Below are positions 26,269-35,395 of a stretch of 64,000 bases of DNA, one piece after another. The DNA lies in contig NZ_JAAAMV010000007.1 of the NCBI RefSeq assembly GCF_009909185.1, forward strand, positions 124,001-188,000, written 5' to 3'. Position numbers and translations under genes: made by a program. Numbering within the stretch: the first letter of the stretch is position 1; every line of letters starts with the position of its first letter. This stretch comes from Paenibacillus glycinis. Its GTDB lineage: Bacteria > Bacillota > Bacilli > Paenibacillales > Paenibacillaceae. The notes below the pieces were generated by a model. That model ran no database searches. It was given only the letters and a program-made list of their open reading frames with translations, and had not been told where the DNA came from.

Positions 26269-27168
26269 CTACCATAAGCTTGTGCCGCCGGCTCTTTTGG
26301 CTAATTGATTCACGGTCAGTATAAGGACGAGATTGATTACCGAATTGAATAGTCCCACCGCGGCGGAGAAGCTGAACTGCGACCCCAATAAGCCCATCTC
26401 GTACACGTAGGTCGAAATGACGCTCGACGAGCTGCGGTTCAAATCGTTCTGCATCAGGTAAATCTTCTCGAATCCGATATCCATGATCGTCCCGAATTGA
26501 AAGATAAACATGATGACCGCCGTCGGCACGAGGCAAGGAATCGCGATATGGACCAGCCGCTGCAGCTTGTTCGCGCCATCGATCATAGCCGCCTCGTAGA
26601 GATGCTTGTCGATGCCCGACAGGACCGCTATATAGAGGACGGAGCTAAAGCCCATGTTCTGCCAAATGTCCGAAAGGATGTAAATCGGCTTGAACATGCC
26701 CGGCTCCGTCATAAAATATACCGGCTCTCCGCCGAACAGGCGGATCAACTGGTTAACGAGCCCCGTCGAAGGCGACAGAAACGCCATGACCATGCCGACC
26801 AGTACGACGGTGGACAAGAAATGCGGCATGAAGGCGATGGACTGCACGCTCTTTTTGAACCATTTGCCTCGCGCTTCGTTGACCAGCAAGGCGAACAAGA
26901 TCGGCATGGGGAATCCGACGAGAATTTGGAAGAAGCTGATTTCCACCGTATTGCGGATGAGCGTCCAAAACTGATAATTGTGGAAGAACCGGATGAAATG
27001 CTTCATGCCCACCCAGTCGCTGCCCCAGATTCCCTTCGAAACGGAAAAATCCTTGAATGCGATCTGTATGCCGTACATCGGCAAATATTTAATCAGCAGA
27101 AAATAAACGACGACGGGCAGCACGAGCAAATACAAATCCCAATTTTTACGCACTGAGCGGGGCAGCAT
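26269..27168 (-). CDS. ABC sugar permease, LplB type
   Basis: 299 residues with six membrane helices; early LLIKYLPMYGIQIAFKDF and the EAA loop LYEAAMIDGANKLQRLVHI are typical of LplB. GGAGGAG lies 7 bases before ATG 27168. It partners the LplC-type permease downstream and the lipoprotein binding protein upstream, all on one strand. Confidence 0.93.
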   Translation of the reverse strand: MLPRSVRKNWDLYLLVLPVVVYFLLIKYLPMYGIQIAFKDFSVSKGIWGSDWVGMKHFIRFFHNYQFWTLIRNTVEISFFQILVGFPMPILFALLVNEARGKWFKKSVQSIAFMPHFLSTVVLVGMVMAFLSPSTGLVNQLIRLFGGEPVYFMTEPGMFKPIYILSDIWQNMGFSSVLYIAVLSGIDKHLYEAAMIDGANKLQRLVHIAIPCLVPTAVIMFIFQFGTIMDIGFEKIYLMQNDLNRSSSSVISTYVYEMGLLGSQFSFSAAVGLFNSVINLVLILTVNQLAKRAGGTSLW

Positions 27169-27219
27169 TGCTTGTCTCCTCCCTCCGAACCTGATGCCGC
27201 GTTAACGCTCCTGCAGCCG

Positions 27220-28902
27220 TCAGTTCGCTTTATACCGCTCGTACGCGGTTTGATAAATCCGCTGAAGATCGTCCAGCCCCATTTTCTTTAACTGGTCCAC
27301 GTACTTGTCGAAATCGCCGAGCGATGCTTTGCCCTGCACGAATTCCGCGGTGCGTTGCTTGACCAGACCATAAATATCCGACTCCAGCGTCTGCTTGTCC
27401 GCCGCTTCCTCCGCCGTAAAGCTGAATGGCGCCCAGAGCTCGGCGGGCAGGAAAGGTCTAAGGTGTTCCGCTGCCGCTTTCGCCGAAGGCTCGGTTTCGC
27501 CGCCTTTAAAATAATTCTCAAGAATGAGCGTCGGCAGGGAGCCGCCTGCATACGGAACGTATTTGGACACGACCTGATCGAAGGACGAGCCTTCCGGGAT
27601 ATTCCCGACGATGGCCGGCAGGAAATCGTAGTTGCCGTCCGCGTTCTTCTGATAGGTCTTCCCTTCCAGTCCCAGGTACAGCATCCGGATACCGTCTTCG
27701 CCGTAGAAATAATCGATCCAGCGCATCGTCGCTGCCGGGTAAGGATTCGTCTTGCTGATCATGAATGCGCCTCTCGAGCCGATATGCCCGCGGGCGCTCG
27801 TAAATAACCGGTCGCCGTTTGGCCCGGCAAGCGCTTTGTCTAAACCGGCAAAATCGTTCGCGTTGGTGTTGGCCCTGGCGATGACATTGCTGAACGAGAA
27901 GCTTCCGATTTGATTCTGCTCGTTCTTCGCCAGTACTTTCGTACCGTCGTTGGTGAAGATTTCCTTATCGATTAGATTTTCCGAATAGAGTCTATGGAGA
28001 TAATCGAGCAGTTGCTTATAGCTCTCGCTGGCGGGGAAATAGCGCATCTCGCCCGAACCGGGGTCCACGTCCCAGCTGCCGTTGCCCGTTCCCTTGTCGC
28101 CCAGTCCGAATGCGCCCTGCAGGACGAGCATAATATCGTCGAGCGAGTCGGCCGTAAGCGGCACTTCATCATGCTTTCCGTTGCCGTTCGGATCTCCGTC
28201 GCGGAACGCTTTCAGCACGTTATACAGCTCGTCCGTCGTCGCCGGCATCGACTTTCCGGTCTTCTTCAGCCAGCTCTGGTTCAGAAACAGCTTCTTCGTA
28301 ATTTCAATGCTCGGGGAATCGGTGAGGTTCGGCAACGCGTAGATGCTGCCGTCGGCGGTCGCGATCCCTTTCTTAACATCGGGGTATTTCTCCATGACCG
28401 CTTTGAAGTTAGGCGCGTATTTGTCGATCAAATCGTTTAGCTTCAGGAAAGAGCCGTCCGCGCCGTACTTGTCGACGTCGTTGTCGGGCATTTTCGTCCG
28501 GTAGAAGATATCCGGCAATTGGTCGCTCGCGAGCGCCAGATTTCTTTTCTCCGTCATATCGGCCGCCGTATATTCATCCCACTCGATATGAATGCCCGTC
28601 ATCTTCTCGTATTCCTGCCAAGCCATAATGTCGTTCCATTCCGTCGGCTGCGCCGGGCTCAGCTGTACCATCGCGGACAACGTGATCGGTTTGTTCACGA
28701 TCGGGAATCCGCTCCCATTGATCGCGCCAGCTGCATCGTCGCTATTTCCCGTACCGGAATTGGAAACAGAGGCGTTCTTGCCCTCATTCGTTTCGGCGTT
28801 CGTTCCGTCAGACGAGGACTGGCCGTTATCGTTGCAGGCAGCCAGCGAAACCACAGTACCGAGCAGAAGAATATATTTGATGCCAGAAAAAACCTTTTTC
28901 AA
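27220..28902 (-). CDS. Lipoprotein sugar-binding protein of an ABC importer (LplA type)
   Basis: 560 residues with a lipoprotein signal ending in SLAACN, the Cys being the acylation site at about residue 22. A Ser/Asn-rich linker follows, then a solute-binding fold. The start is TTG at 28902, with GAGGAGG 8 bases upstream. It should capture an oligosaccharide outside the membrane and deliver it to the two permeases. It is the first gene of the transport set and follows the GntR/UTRA gene on the same strand. Ligand unknown. Confidence 0.92.
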   Translation of the reverse strand: MKKVFSGIKYILLLGTVVSLAACNDNGQSSSDGTNAETNEGKNASVSNSGTGNSDDAAGAINGSGFPIVNKPITLSAMVQLSPAQPTEWNDIMAWQEYEKMTGIHIEWDEYTAADMTEKRNLALASDQLPDIFYRTKMPDNDVDKYGADGSFLKLNDLIDKYAPNFKAVMEKYPDVKKGIATADGSIYALPNLTDSPSIEITKKLFLNQSWLKKTGKSMPATTDELYNVLKAFRDGDPNGNGKHDEVPLTADSLDDIMLVLQGAFGLGDKGTGNGSWDVDPGSGEMRYFPASESYKQLLDYLHRLYSENLIDKEIFTNDGTKVLAKNEQNQIGSFSFSNVIARANTNANDFAGLDKALAGPNGDRLFTSARGHIGSRGAFMISKTNPYPAATMRWIDYFYGEDGIRMLYLGLEGKTYQKNADGNYDFLPAIVGNIPEGSSFDQVVSKYVPYAGGSLPTLILENYFKGGETEPSAKAAAEHLRPFLPAELWAPFSFTAEEAADKQTLESDIYGLVKQRTAEFVQGKASLGDFDKYVDQLKKMGLDDLQRIYQTAYERYKAN

Positions 28903-29085
28903 GAAAATACCTCCTCAAAGAGTTTGTTTGCATGCCTAGAATGAATGTAATCTCCTAATTTACATAATATTAAAAATATTCAGACTATAAGTTTTGGGGG
29001 TTAGGCTGTCTCTTAACGCGCTGGCAGTACGGGTTGTTTTGCAATGAAACCCTCCTTCGTAACCGTATCGTATGTAGAATAATCC

Positions 29086-29105
29086 GGCCGTTCTTTCGAA
29101 CGGCC
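29086..29105 (-). terminator. Hairpin after the GntR/UTRA gene
   Basis: GGCCGTTC-TTTC-GAACGGCC, an 8-bp perfect stem 30 bases past the regulator stop. Only a short T-rich tail follows, so termination may be partial. Confidence 0.5.
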
Positions 29106-29135
29106 TGGATTCGTTCCTCTCGAACAGCCAGCCGC

Positions 29136-29909
29136 TTACTTCCCCTCGGATTGATCGGCGTACGCACCGTCGTAATTGGCTTTCTTTCTCAACGTCTGCT
29201 TGTATTTGTATTTATACTTCTCGCTACGGACATAGCTTTCGCAATATTCGACGCTGCGGTTTTGGGCCGTCGTTGCCCGCGTAAGATGCAGGACGGCCGT
29301 GTTTTTTTTCAATTGGAGCATCGTCGCGATTTCCGTCGGACAGTTAACCGCTTCCGCCTCTACCTCCGCCTCGTCGGCAATCAATCCCGAGCAGCGAAAT
29401 ATCGTGAGATACAGTCCGTCCTTCTGCAACTGGGCTTCATCGGCTCCTTCCATAAGCGAGCAGGGCGTATAGGCTCTCTCCCATGCAAACGGTTCGCTGC
29501 CGATAAATCGCAGTCTGGTAATCTCATATAGACTGTCCTCGTCGGATAGGCCGAATAATTGCTTCAAATGACCGGTCGGACTGCATTTCTTGAAGCCGAG
29601 CAATTGGAAATCGGATGAAAGTCCTTCCTTCTCGATTTCTTGGGATAAACTGTAGGTGCTCGACAGTTCGTTCACGAATTTTGGAAGGGAGACGTAAGTG
29701 CCTTTGCCCTGCTTGCGGACCAGATAGCCTTCCTGAACCAATTCTTTGAGCGCCTCCCGCACGGTAATGCGGCTGATGCCGTATTCATCGCACAATTCCC
29801 GTTCGCTTGGAATCTGGGAACCGGGGGACCAGAATTTGTTCTCGATCTTTTCGAGCAGTTTGCTGCGCAATTGGAATTGCAGCGTCATCGGCAGCGTATC
29901 GTCCAACAC
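29136..29909 (-). CDS. GntR-family regulator, HutC/UTRA subfamily
   Basis: 257 residues. The winged helix DNA-binding domain carries QIPSERELCDEYGISRITVR and KELVQEGYLVRKQGKGTYV; the C-terminal UTRA domain has TRLRFIGSEPFAWERAY and ends in a Lys/Tyr-rich tail. UTRA domains bind small sugars or amino sugars. GTG 29909 is chosen because GGGGG precedes it by 7 bases; a longer TTG-started frame lacks a ribosome site. It heads the ABC/PHP/NAGPA cassette and probably represses it. An AT-rich region with GTTATAAC (29967-29974) upstream may contain its operator. Confidence 0.9.
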   Translation of the reverse strand: MLDDTLPMTLQFQLRSKLLEKIENKFWSPGSQIPSERELCDEYGISRITVREALKELVQEGYLVRKQGKGTYVSLPKFVNELSSTYSLSQEIEKEGLSSDFQLLGFKKCSPTGHLKQLFGLSDEDSLYEITRLRFIGSEPFAWERAYTPCSLMEGADEAQLQKDGLYLTIFRCSGLIADEAEVEAEAVNCPTEIATMLQLKKNTAVLHLTRATTAQNRSVEYCESYVRSEKYKYKYKQTLRKKANYDGAYADQSEGK

Positions 29910-29966
29910 ATTAATTCCCCCATCATCATCATAATATCGCGGGTCGCAAACCACCGGCTTCAACTG

Positions 29967-29974
29967 GTTATAAC
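29967..29974. promoter_or_regulatory. Palindrome GTTATAAC upstream of the GntR/UTRA gene
   Basis: A short perfect palindrome in an AT-rich stretch (29960-30030) which also includes GTTAATTAATTGTAAC. A candidate operator region; too short to be certain. Confidence 0.3.
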
Positions 29975-30157
29975 ATTATAATATAATAATCGGGCTGTCA
30001 ATTGGCATCCGTGTTAATTAATTGTAACCTTGCTGGTGTAGTCAACCACGACCCCGCGGACAATACGAACCGTCCGTTAAGCATTTAATCTCGAACCGCC
30101 GCCCGCTATCCAAGCCCTCGAAGAAAACGTTTGACAGCCGCTTCCTCGATATGGTAT

Positions 30158-30179
30158 TTATTTATTAGTCAATAAATAA
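30158..30179. promoter_or_regulatory. TetR operator 1
   Basis: TTATTTATT-AGTC-AATAAATAA, 9-base arms, 21 bases upstream of the TetR start codon. It shares the arm with the two sites before the MFS gene. Confidence 0.65.
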
Positions 30180-30200
30180 CCGTGAGGAGTCGCTTCAGTC

Positions 30201-30773
30201 ATGGCACCCAAAGACGATGCATCCCTTAACCGCAAAGAACAGATTCTCGATGCCGCGGCTTCGCTATTCGCGGAGAGCGGCTATTACAAGACGACGACCG
30301 CCGATGTGGCGCGCGCCGTAGGCGTAACCCAGCCCTATGTCTTTCACTTCTTCAAGTCGAAGGAATCGCTCTACCTCGCCGTCCTGGATCGGGCTTACAG
30401 GCGCATCCTGCACGCCTTCGCCGCCGTCGACGCGCCGCCCAAGCACCTGCAGGAAACGATGGGCAAAGCGTTCGTGGAGCTCCTCGTCGACCACCGCGAC
30501 GAGATCCTGCTGGTCATGATGTCCTACACGACCTCGGAAGCGGCGGTCAGGGATTATACGCGCCGCGAATTCGAAACCATCTTTGAACGCGTCAAGGCGC
30601 GCTTCGAGCAGGCCGGTCTCGAGGATGCAGAAGACAAAGCGAGCAGCTTCATCGGCCACGGCCTGCTGATCGCGATGTCCGAGACGCTGAACCTCCCGCA
30701 TATCTGCCGCTGGCGCGAGAAGGATCCCGAGAAATACGGCGTAAGCGCGAAGCCCGCGAAGCCGTCCACTTAG
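30201..30773 (+). CDS. TetR-family regulator
   Basis: 190 residues with an N-terminal helix-turn-helix (KEQILDAAASLFAESGYYKT, then TTADVARAVGVTQPYVFHFF) and an all-alpha ligand domain. GTGAGGAG precedes ATG 30201. The same TTATTTAT/ATAAATAA arms lie upstream of its own gene and twice upstream of the MFS exporter, so it most likely represses itself and the exporter until a drug or metabolite binds. The ligand is unknown. Confidence 0.92.
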   Translation: MAPKDDASLNRKEQILDAAASLFAESGYYKTTTADVARAVGVTQPYVFHFFKSKESLYLAVLDRAYRRILHAFAAVDAPPKHLQETMGKAFVELLVDHRDEILLVMMSYTTSEAAVRDYTRREFETIFERVKARFEQAGLEDAEDKASSFIGHGLLIAMSETLNLPHICRWREKDPEKYGVSAKPAKPST

Positions 30774-30804
30774 TTCCCGATGCACGAAGATGCTGCGAAG
30801 CCGC

Positions 30805-30895
30805 CCACGAGAAAGCAGTGATAACGGCTCACGAAAAAGCAGCTCTTGCGGCTAACGAGAAAGCAGCTCTTACGCTCACGAAAAAGCAGCGCCGG
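30805..30895. repeat. Four tandem copies of a 23-24 bp unit with core ACGARAAAGCAG
   Basis: Cores lie at about 30807, 30830, 30854 and 30878 in the TetR-MFS intergenic region. No gene is supported in the stretch, and it is not a CRISPR array because the units are adjacent without spacers. Confidence 0.75.
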
Positions 30896-30930
30896 ATGCG
30901 AATCCCCGTTGCTTTTATTGGACCGACTAT

Positions 30931-30948
30931 TTATTTATCAATAAATAA
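30931..30948. promoter_or_regulatory. TetR operator 2
   Basis: TTATTTAT-CA-ATAAATAA, 8-base perfect arms, about 70 bases upstream of the MFS exporter start. Confidence 0.7.
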
Positions 30949-30976
30949 TAGTTCGTTACAATCTTCGGCCTATTAT

Positions 30977-30994
30977 TTATTTATCTATAAATAA
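30977..30994. promoter_or_regulatory. TetR operator 3
   Basis: TTATTTAT-CT-ATAAATAA, 8-base perfect arms ending 24 bases before the MFS start codon, likely blocking the exporter promoter. Confidence 0.7.
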
Positions 30995-31018
30995 GTTATG
31001 AAAAGGAGTGTTTCGTTC

Positions 31019-32425
31019 ATGTTCACCGCATCGCGCGTCAAACTGCTCGTCGTTACTTGCGCCGCCTTATTCATGGCCATGCTCGACAATCTCGTCATCG
31101 GGGTCGCGCTCCCCTCCATTCAGGAATCGTTCCACGCCAGCATGTCAGACCTCGAATGGTTCATGAACGCGTATACCCTCGCCTTCGCCGTATTGCTTAT
31201 TCCGTTCAGCGTGCTCGGCGAACGCCTTGGGCGCAAGCGCATGTTTCTGGCCGGCATCGTGATCTTCACGCTCGGCTCCGCCCTATCCGGGATCAGCGAA
31301 AGCTCCATCCAGCTCATCCTGTCCCGCGCGCTGCAGGGCGTCGGCGGCGCCGCGATCGTTCCGCTCAGCCTGACGCTCGTCAATTCCGCGTTTCCGCCCG
31401 ATAAGCGGGCGGCGGCGCTCGGCATCTGGTCCGGCATTTCGGGGCTCGGCTTGTCGATCGGCCCCCTCGTAGGCGGATTGATCGTCAACGGCGCGCCTTG
31501 GCAGCTGATCTTCTGGGTCAACGTTCCCGTGGGCATTCTCGCCTTCATCTTCGGCATGAAGTGGCTTCCGGAAGCGCGGGGCGCGCGCAGGCCGTTCGAT
31601 CCGCTCGGCATCCTGCTGCTCGGCGGCGGACTGTTCGGCATCGTATTCGGGCTCGAACGCGGCAATGGCGACGGTTGGGGCTCCGCGACAGTCCTGTCCT
31701 TTCTGATCGGCGGGGCGGTGCTGCTCGGTCTGTTCTACCTCTGGGAACGCAGCCGCAAGCAGCCGTTCATCCGTTTCGAGCTCTTCCGCAGCTCGAAATA
31801 CACGAGCCTGGTCATCGCCGGTTTCTGGATGAACGCCGGGATCTTCTGCGCCATCTTTCTCCTTACGCTGTTCCTGCAGCAAGCGCAAGGCTATTCCGCC
31901 CTGGAAGCCGGCGTCCGCGAGATGGCGTGGACCGGTTGCACCATGCTGGCCGCGCCGCTGGCGGGACTCGCGGTCGGCAAATTCGGCACCCGGACCGTGC
32001 TGACTGCAGGTCTGCTGCTGCAAACCGGCGCCCTGCTCGGCTTCGGGCTGGAAATTCTCGCGATGGGCGTCGATTTCTCGTTCGGCTACTTGCTGCCGTT
32101 CATGATGATGGCCGGAGCCGGCATGGGGCTCAGCTTCACGCCGATCTCGCACGGCATTCTCTCCTCCGTTCCGGAATCGGCCGAAGGCGAAGCGAGCGGC
32201 ATGAGCAACGCGATGCGCGAGCTCGGCGGCGTGTTCGGCATCGCGATCGGCGGATTGGTGTTCCAATCCGGAGCGGCCGTGCAGTCCCCCGCCGACTTCG
32301 GCGACCACATCGTGCCGGCCCTGTTCACCGGCGCGGCGATGATCGCGATCAGCCTGCTCAGCGTGCTTGCCATCCGCGGCCGACAGGCCGGGCGCCGGGC
32401 GCTGGCCGCGAACGAACCGGCTTAA
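31019..32425 (+). CDS. MFS multidrug exporter, EmrB/QacA (DHA2) family
   Basis: 468 residues with about 14 membrane helices. Family motifs: LDNLVIGVALPSI in helix 1 (motif D1-like), GERLGRKRMF (motif A) and GISGLGLSIGPLVGG (motif C, antiporter signature). ATG 31019 is preferred because AAAAGGAGTG is 8 bases upstream; ATG 30998 would place the ribosome site inside the gene. It should export drugs or toxic metabolites with proton exchange. Two TetR-like operators lie in its promoter region, and a terminator closes the unit. Confidence 0.93.
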   Translation: MFTASRVKLLVVTCAALFMAMLDNLVIGVALPSIQESFHASMSDLEWFMNAYTLAFAVLLIPFSVLGERLGRKRMFLAGIVIFTLGSALSGISESSIQLILSRALQGVGGAAIVPLSLTLVNSAFPPDKRAAALGIWSGISGLGLSIGPLVGGLIVNGAPWQLIFWVNVPVGILAFIFGMKWLPEARGARRPFDPLGILLLGGGLFGIVFGLERGNGDGWGSATVLSFLIGGAVLLGLFYLWERSRKQPFIRFELFRSSKYTSLVIAGFWMNAGIFCAIFLLTLFLQQAQGYSALEAGVREMAWTGCTMLAAPLAGLAVGKFGTRTVLTAGLLLQTGALLGFGLEILAMGVDFSFGYLLPFMMMAGAGMGLSFTPISHGILSSVPESAEGEASGMSNAMRELGGVFGIAIGGLVFQSGAAVQSPADFGDHIVPALFTGAAMIAISLLSVLAIRGRQAGRRALAANEPA

Positions 32426-32465
32426 GCCGGAACTGCCACGGACGAGTGCCTGCGCGAACGCAGCA

Positions 32466-32500
32466 AAAAAAAGCCGAACGCATCTCCGCGTTCGGCTTTT
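32466..32500 (+). terminator. Terminator after the MFS exporter gene
   Basis: AAAAGCCGAACGC (32469-32481), 6-base loop, GCGTTCGGCTTTT (32488-32500). Confidence 0.9.
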
Positions 32501-32509
32501 GCTTGTCCG

Positions 32510-32640
32510 GCCGGGACGTGCTCCGGCCTGGCCCCGCCGGGGTGGGCATGCTTTGGCTGGTCCGACCGGGCATGTGCGCAGGGCGGGCCTCGCCGGCGTG
32601 GGCTTGTCCGGCCGGGCACGCCCCGGGACAGCTTCGCATG
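32510..32640. repeat. GC-rich degenerate direct repeats
   Basis: Phrases such as TGTCCGGCCGGG and GCC(C/T)CGCCGG(G/C)GTGGGC occur twice about 75-95 bases apart between the exporter terminator and the HD gene. Function unknown. Confidence 0.45.
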
Positions 32641-32652
32641 CGCCGATACATG

Positions 32653-33246
32653 CTAAGGCAGCAGGTACCCTTTCTCCACCGCTTCCTCCAGCAGCCCGGC
32701 GACGAACGGCCCCAGTGCCGGCGCGGCCTCGGCGACGACCGCCAGCCGTTTCCGCACGGCGTCGACGCGAACGCCGTGCGCCCGCCAGGCTTTGCCCTCG
32801 GTATAGAAATTGTGCAGCACCGGATGAAGCCGGTCCATCGCCGCCGCATATCTCGCTTCGGGCGTCCGTCCTGCCTCGAATTCGAGCCACAGGTCCGTCC
32901 ACGCCGCCTGCTGGTCCGCCGGAAGAAGCCCGAAGATGCGCTTGGCCGCCGCCGTCTCCCGCTCCCATTTATCCGCATGCCCTTGGACGTCGTAGGCAAA
33001 CGTATCTCCCGCGTCGATCTCGACCACATCGTGAATGAGCAGCATATGCACGACTTTCCCGATATCGAGCGCGGATTCCGCCGCATGCTCTTGCAGCAGC
33101 AGCGCCATCACGGCAATATGCCAGGTATGCTCCGCGTCGTTCTCGCGCCGCGAGCCGTTCATCAGGTACGATTGGCGAAGCACGTGCTTCAAGCCGTCGA
33201 TCTCGCGCACGAACGCGATTTGTTTTCCGATCCGGTCGGTATCCAT
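32653..33246 (-). CDS. HD-domain phosphohydrolase (YfbR/HDDC2-like)
   Basis: 197 residues. The metal motif is spread as NDAEHTWH, LIHDVVEIDAGD and later DRLHPVLHN, matching HD-domain 5'-nucleotidase relatives. Such enzymes remove phosphate from deoxynucleoside monophosphates or similar substrates in the cytoplasm. ATG 33246 lies before a weak AAGGAG site. It is convergent with the exporter gene and separated from the ABC genes by a 259-base gap. Substrate is inferred from the family only. Confidence 0.85.
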   Translation of the reverse strand: MDTDRIGKQIAFVREIDGLKHVLRQSYLMNGSRRENDAEHTWHIAVMALLLQEHAAESALDIGKVVHMLLIHDVVEIDAGDTFAYDVQGHADKWERETAAAKRIFGLLPADQQAAWTDLWLEFEAGRTPEARYAAAMDRLHPVLHNFYTEGKAWRAHGVRVDAVRKRLAVVAEAAPALGPFVAGLLEEAVEKGYLLP

Positions 33247-33505
33247 GCCATAAACTCCTTTGCGAACCTAGATTTACTGGCCTTCGCCTACTACCTTACC
33301 AGCCGCCGCGGGCTTCAAACAGGACAGATGTCCTCGACGTAGCCGAATCGGCTTCGCGCCGCCGAAGTCACTGCGGATGCCGGCCAAAACACTCCCCTCT
33401 CCCCGGGCGGCGCAATGAGGTTGTTGCCGGCGGATCGTCTTCTACGCGCCGCGGCGGGATCGGCGCCGATCGTTGCCGCACCCGCCTTTCCCCTATCCGC
33501 CGCTG

Positions 33506-35395
33506 TTACCCGCTGCCCAGCACCGCGCCGAACTGGTTCGTGAACATCTCGTAATAGGTGCCCCGTTGCACCATCAGCTCGTCATGCGAACCGCGCTCCA
33601 TGATGCTGCCGTGCGCGATGACCATGATCGTGTCGGCGTCGCGGATCGTGTTCAGCCGATGGGCGATGACGAAGCTGGTCCGTCCCTGAAGCACGCCCTT
33701 GAGCGCGTCCTGGATATGCAGCTCCGTCCGGGTATCGATGCTGCTGGTCGCCTCGTCCAGGATGAGAATGGACGGATCCGCGAGGATGACCCGCGCGATG
33801 GCGAGCAGCTGCCGCTGCCCTTGGCTCAGGTTGCCGCCGTTCTCGGCCAGCTGCGTATCGTAACGCAGCGGAAGCCGGCGAATAAACGGAGCGGCGTTCG
33901 CGAGCGAGGCGGCCCGCTCCATCTCCGCGTCGGTGGCGTCCGGTTTGCCGTACTTGATGTTGTCCCGGATCGTCCCGGAGAACAGGTACGTGTCCTGCAG
34001 CACGATGCCGAACGCCTGCCGCAGGCTGTCCTTCGTATACGCGCGGATGTCCCGCCCGTCGATATGGATCGCGCCGCCCGTCACGTCGTAGAAGCGCGTC
34101 AGCAGGTTGACGATCGTCGTCTTGCCCGCCCCCGTCGGTCCGATCAGCGCGGTGCTCGTGCCTTCCGCCGAATCGAAGCTGATGCCGCTCAGGATCGGCA
34201 CGTCCGGCCGGTAGCCGAACGAGACGTTGTCGAAGACGACATGGCCTCGCGGATTGATGAGCGCGACGGCGCCAGGCCCGTCTGCCGGCTCTTCCTCCTC
34301 GTCCAGCACCTCGAACACGCGCTCCGCGCCCGCCACCCCGGATTGCAGGATATTGAACAGGTTGGCGAGGTCGATGAGCGGCCGCGTGAACTGCCGGGAA
34401 TAGCTGAGGAAGCTGGCGATGACGCCGACGGTAATATGCCCGTTGACCGCGAGCAGGCCGCCGACGATCGCCACGGCCGCGAAGCCCAGATTATTGATGA
34501 CGTTCATGATCGGCATGAGAAAGCCGGAGCGGATCTGCGCCTTGATGCCGACCGCGCACAGCTCGTCGTTGACCGATTCGAATTCGTCGATCGCCTTCTG
34601 TTCGCGGTTGAACGCCTTGACGATCTCGATGCCGGAGATCGTCTCCTCGACATGCCCGTTCAGCTTGCCGAGCTTGTTCTGCTGCTCCTTAAATAGCGGA
34701 CCCGTCGCGCGGGCGATCGAACGCGTGAGCCAATATACGGCGGGCACGGTGACCAGGCTCGCGAGCGTCAGCCACGGGCTGAGGACGAGCATCATGACGA
34801 GCGCGCCGACGATGGAGATCGAGCCCGTCATGACCTGCGCGGCGGACTGCGCCACCGTGTTGCTGACGTTGTCGATGTCGTTGGACATCCGGCTCATCAG
34901 GTCGCCGTGCGTCCGCGTGTCGAAGAACCGGATCGGCAGCTTCTGCAGCTTGGCGAACAGCGACGTCCGCAGCCGGCCGACGATGCGCTGCGAGGCGCCC
35001 GCCATCAGCCAGCCCTGCATGAACGTCAAGCCCCCGTCGGCGATGTACGACGCGACCATCGCGAGCAGGGCGATCTCGAGCGAGCCGAAATCCACGCCGC
35101 CTTCGCCCGCGCCCGTCATGGCGTCGATCGCCACGCCGATCAGATAAGGCGCCGCGAGCAGGATGACCGAGTCAATCAGCACGATCAGAAAAATGACCGC
35201 GAGCAGCTTGCGCTCGTTGCCGAAATACGACCACAGGCGCTTGAGCGTCGCCTTCAGGTTCTTGGGCTTGACGACGGGACCTCCGCGACCCGGAGGTGGA
35301 CCTCCCCTGCCGGCCATGCCCATTGACGCCGGCATCGGCCGGGCCGGAGCCGCCCCTCCGCCCGGAGCTTCCTTCTTCTCGCTGCCTTCAGACAT
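33506..35395 (-). CDS. Heterodimeric ABC exporter, catalytic-site subunit (BmrD/YheH-like)
   Basis: 629 residues: a Gly/Pro/Met-rich N-terminal tail (about 1-45), six membrane helices, then an ATPase domain. Nucleotide motifs are intact: Walker A GPTGAGKTT, signature NLSQGQRQ, Walker B ILILDEATSS with catalytic Glu, and the switch His in VIAHRLNTI. It overlaps the upstream ABC gene by 8 bases and its ribosome site (AAGGAGG) lies in that gene, so the two are coupled and should form a heterodimer exporting drugs or lipids. Confidence 0.93.
   Translation of the reverse strand: MSEGSEKKEAPGGGAAPARPMPASMGMAGRGGPPPGRGGPVVKPKNLKATLKRLWSYFGNERKLLAVIFLIVLIDSVILLAAPYLIGVAIDAMTGAGEGGVDFGSLEIALLAMVASYIADGGLTFMQGWLMAGASQRIVGRLRTSLFAKLQKLPIRFFDTRTHGDLMSRMSNDIDNVSNTVAQSAAQVMTGSISIVGALVMMLVLSPWLTLASLVTVPAVYWLTRSIARATGPLFKEQQNKLGKLNGHVEETISGIEIVKAFNREQKAIDEFESVNDELCAVGIKAQIRSGFLMPIMNVINNLGFAAVAIVGGLLAVNGHITVGVIASFLSYSRQFTRPLIDLANLFNILQSGVAGAERVFEVLDEEEEPADGPGAVALINPRGHVVFDNVSFGYRPDVPILSGISFDSAEGTSTALIGPTGAGKTTIVNLLTRFYDVTGGAIHIDGRDIRAYTKDSLRQAFGIVLQDTYLFSGTIRDNIKYGKPDATDAEMERAASLANAAPFIRRLPLRYDTQLAENGGNLSQGQRQLLAIARVILADPSILILDEATSSIDTRTELHIQDALKGVLQGRTSFVIAHRLNTIRDADTIMVIAHGSIMERGSHDELMVQRGTYYEMFTNQFGAVLGSG

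Noticed and set aside
30805..30895. Possible CRISPR array
   Set aside because: Units are directly adjacent, about 23-24 bp, with no spacers and no cas genes in the window.
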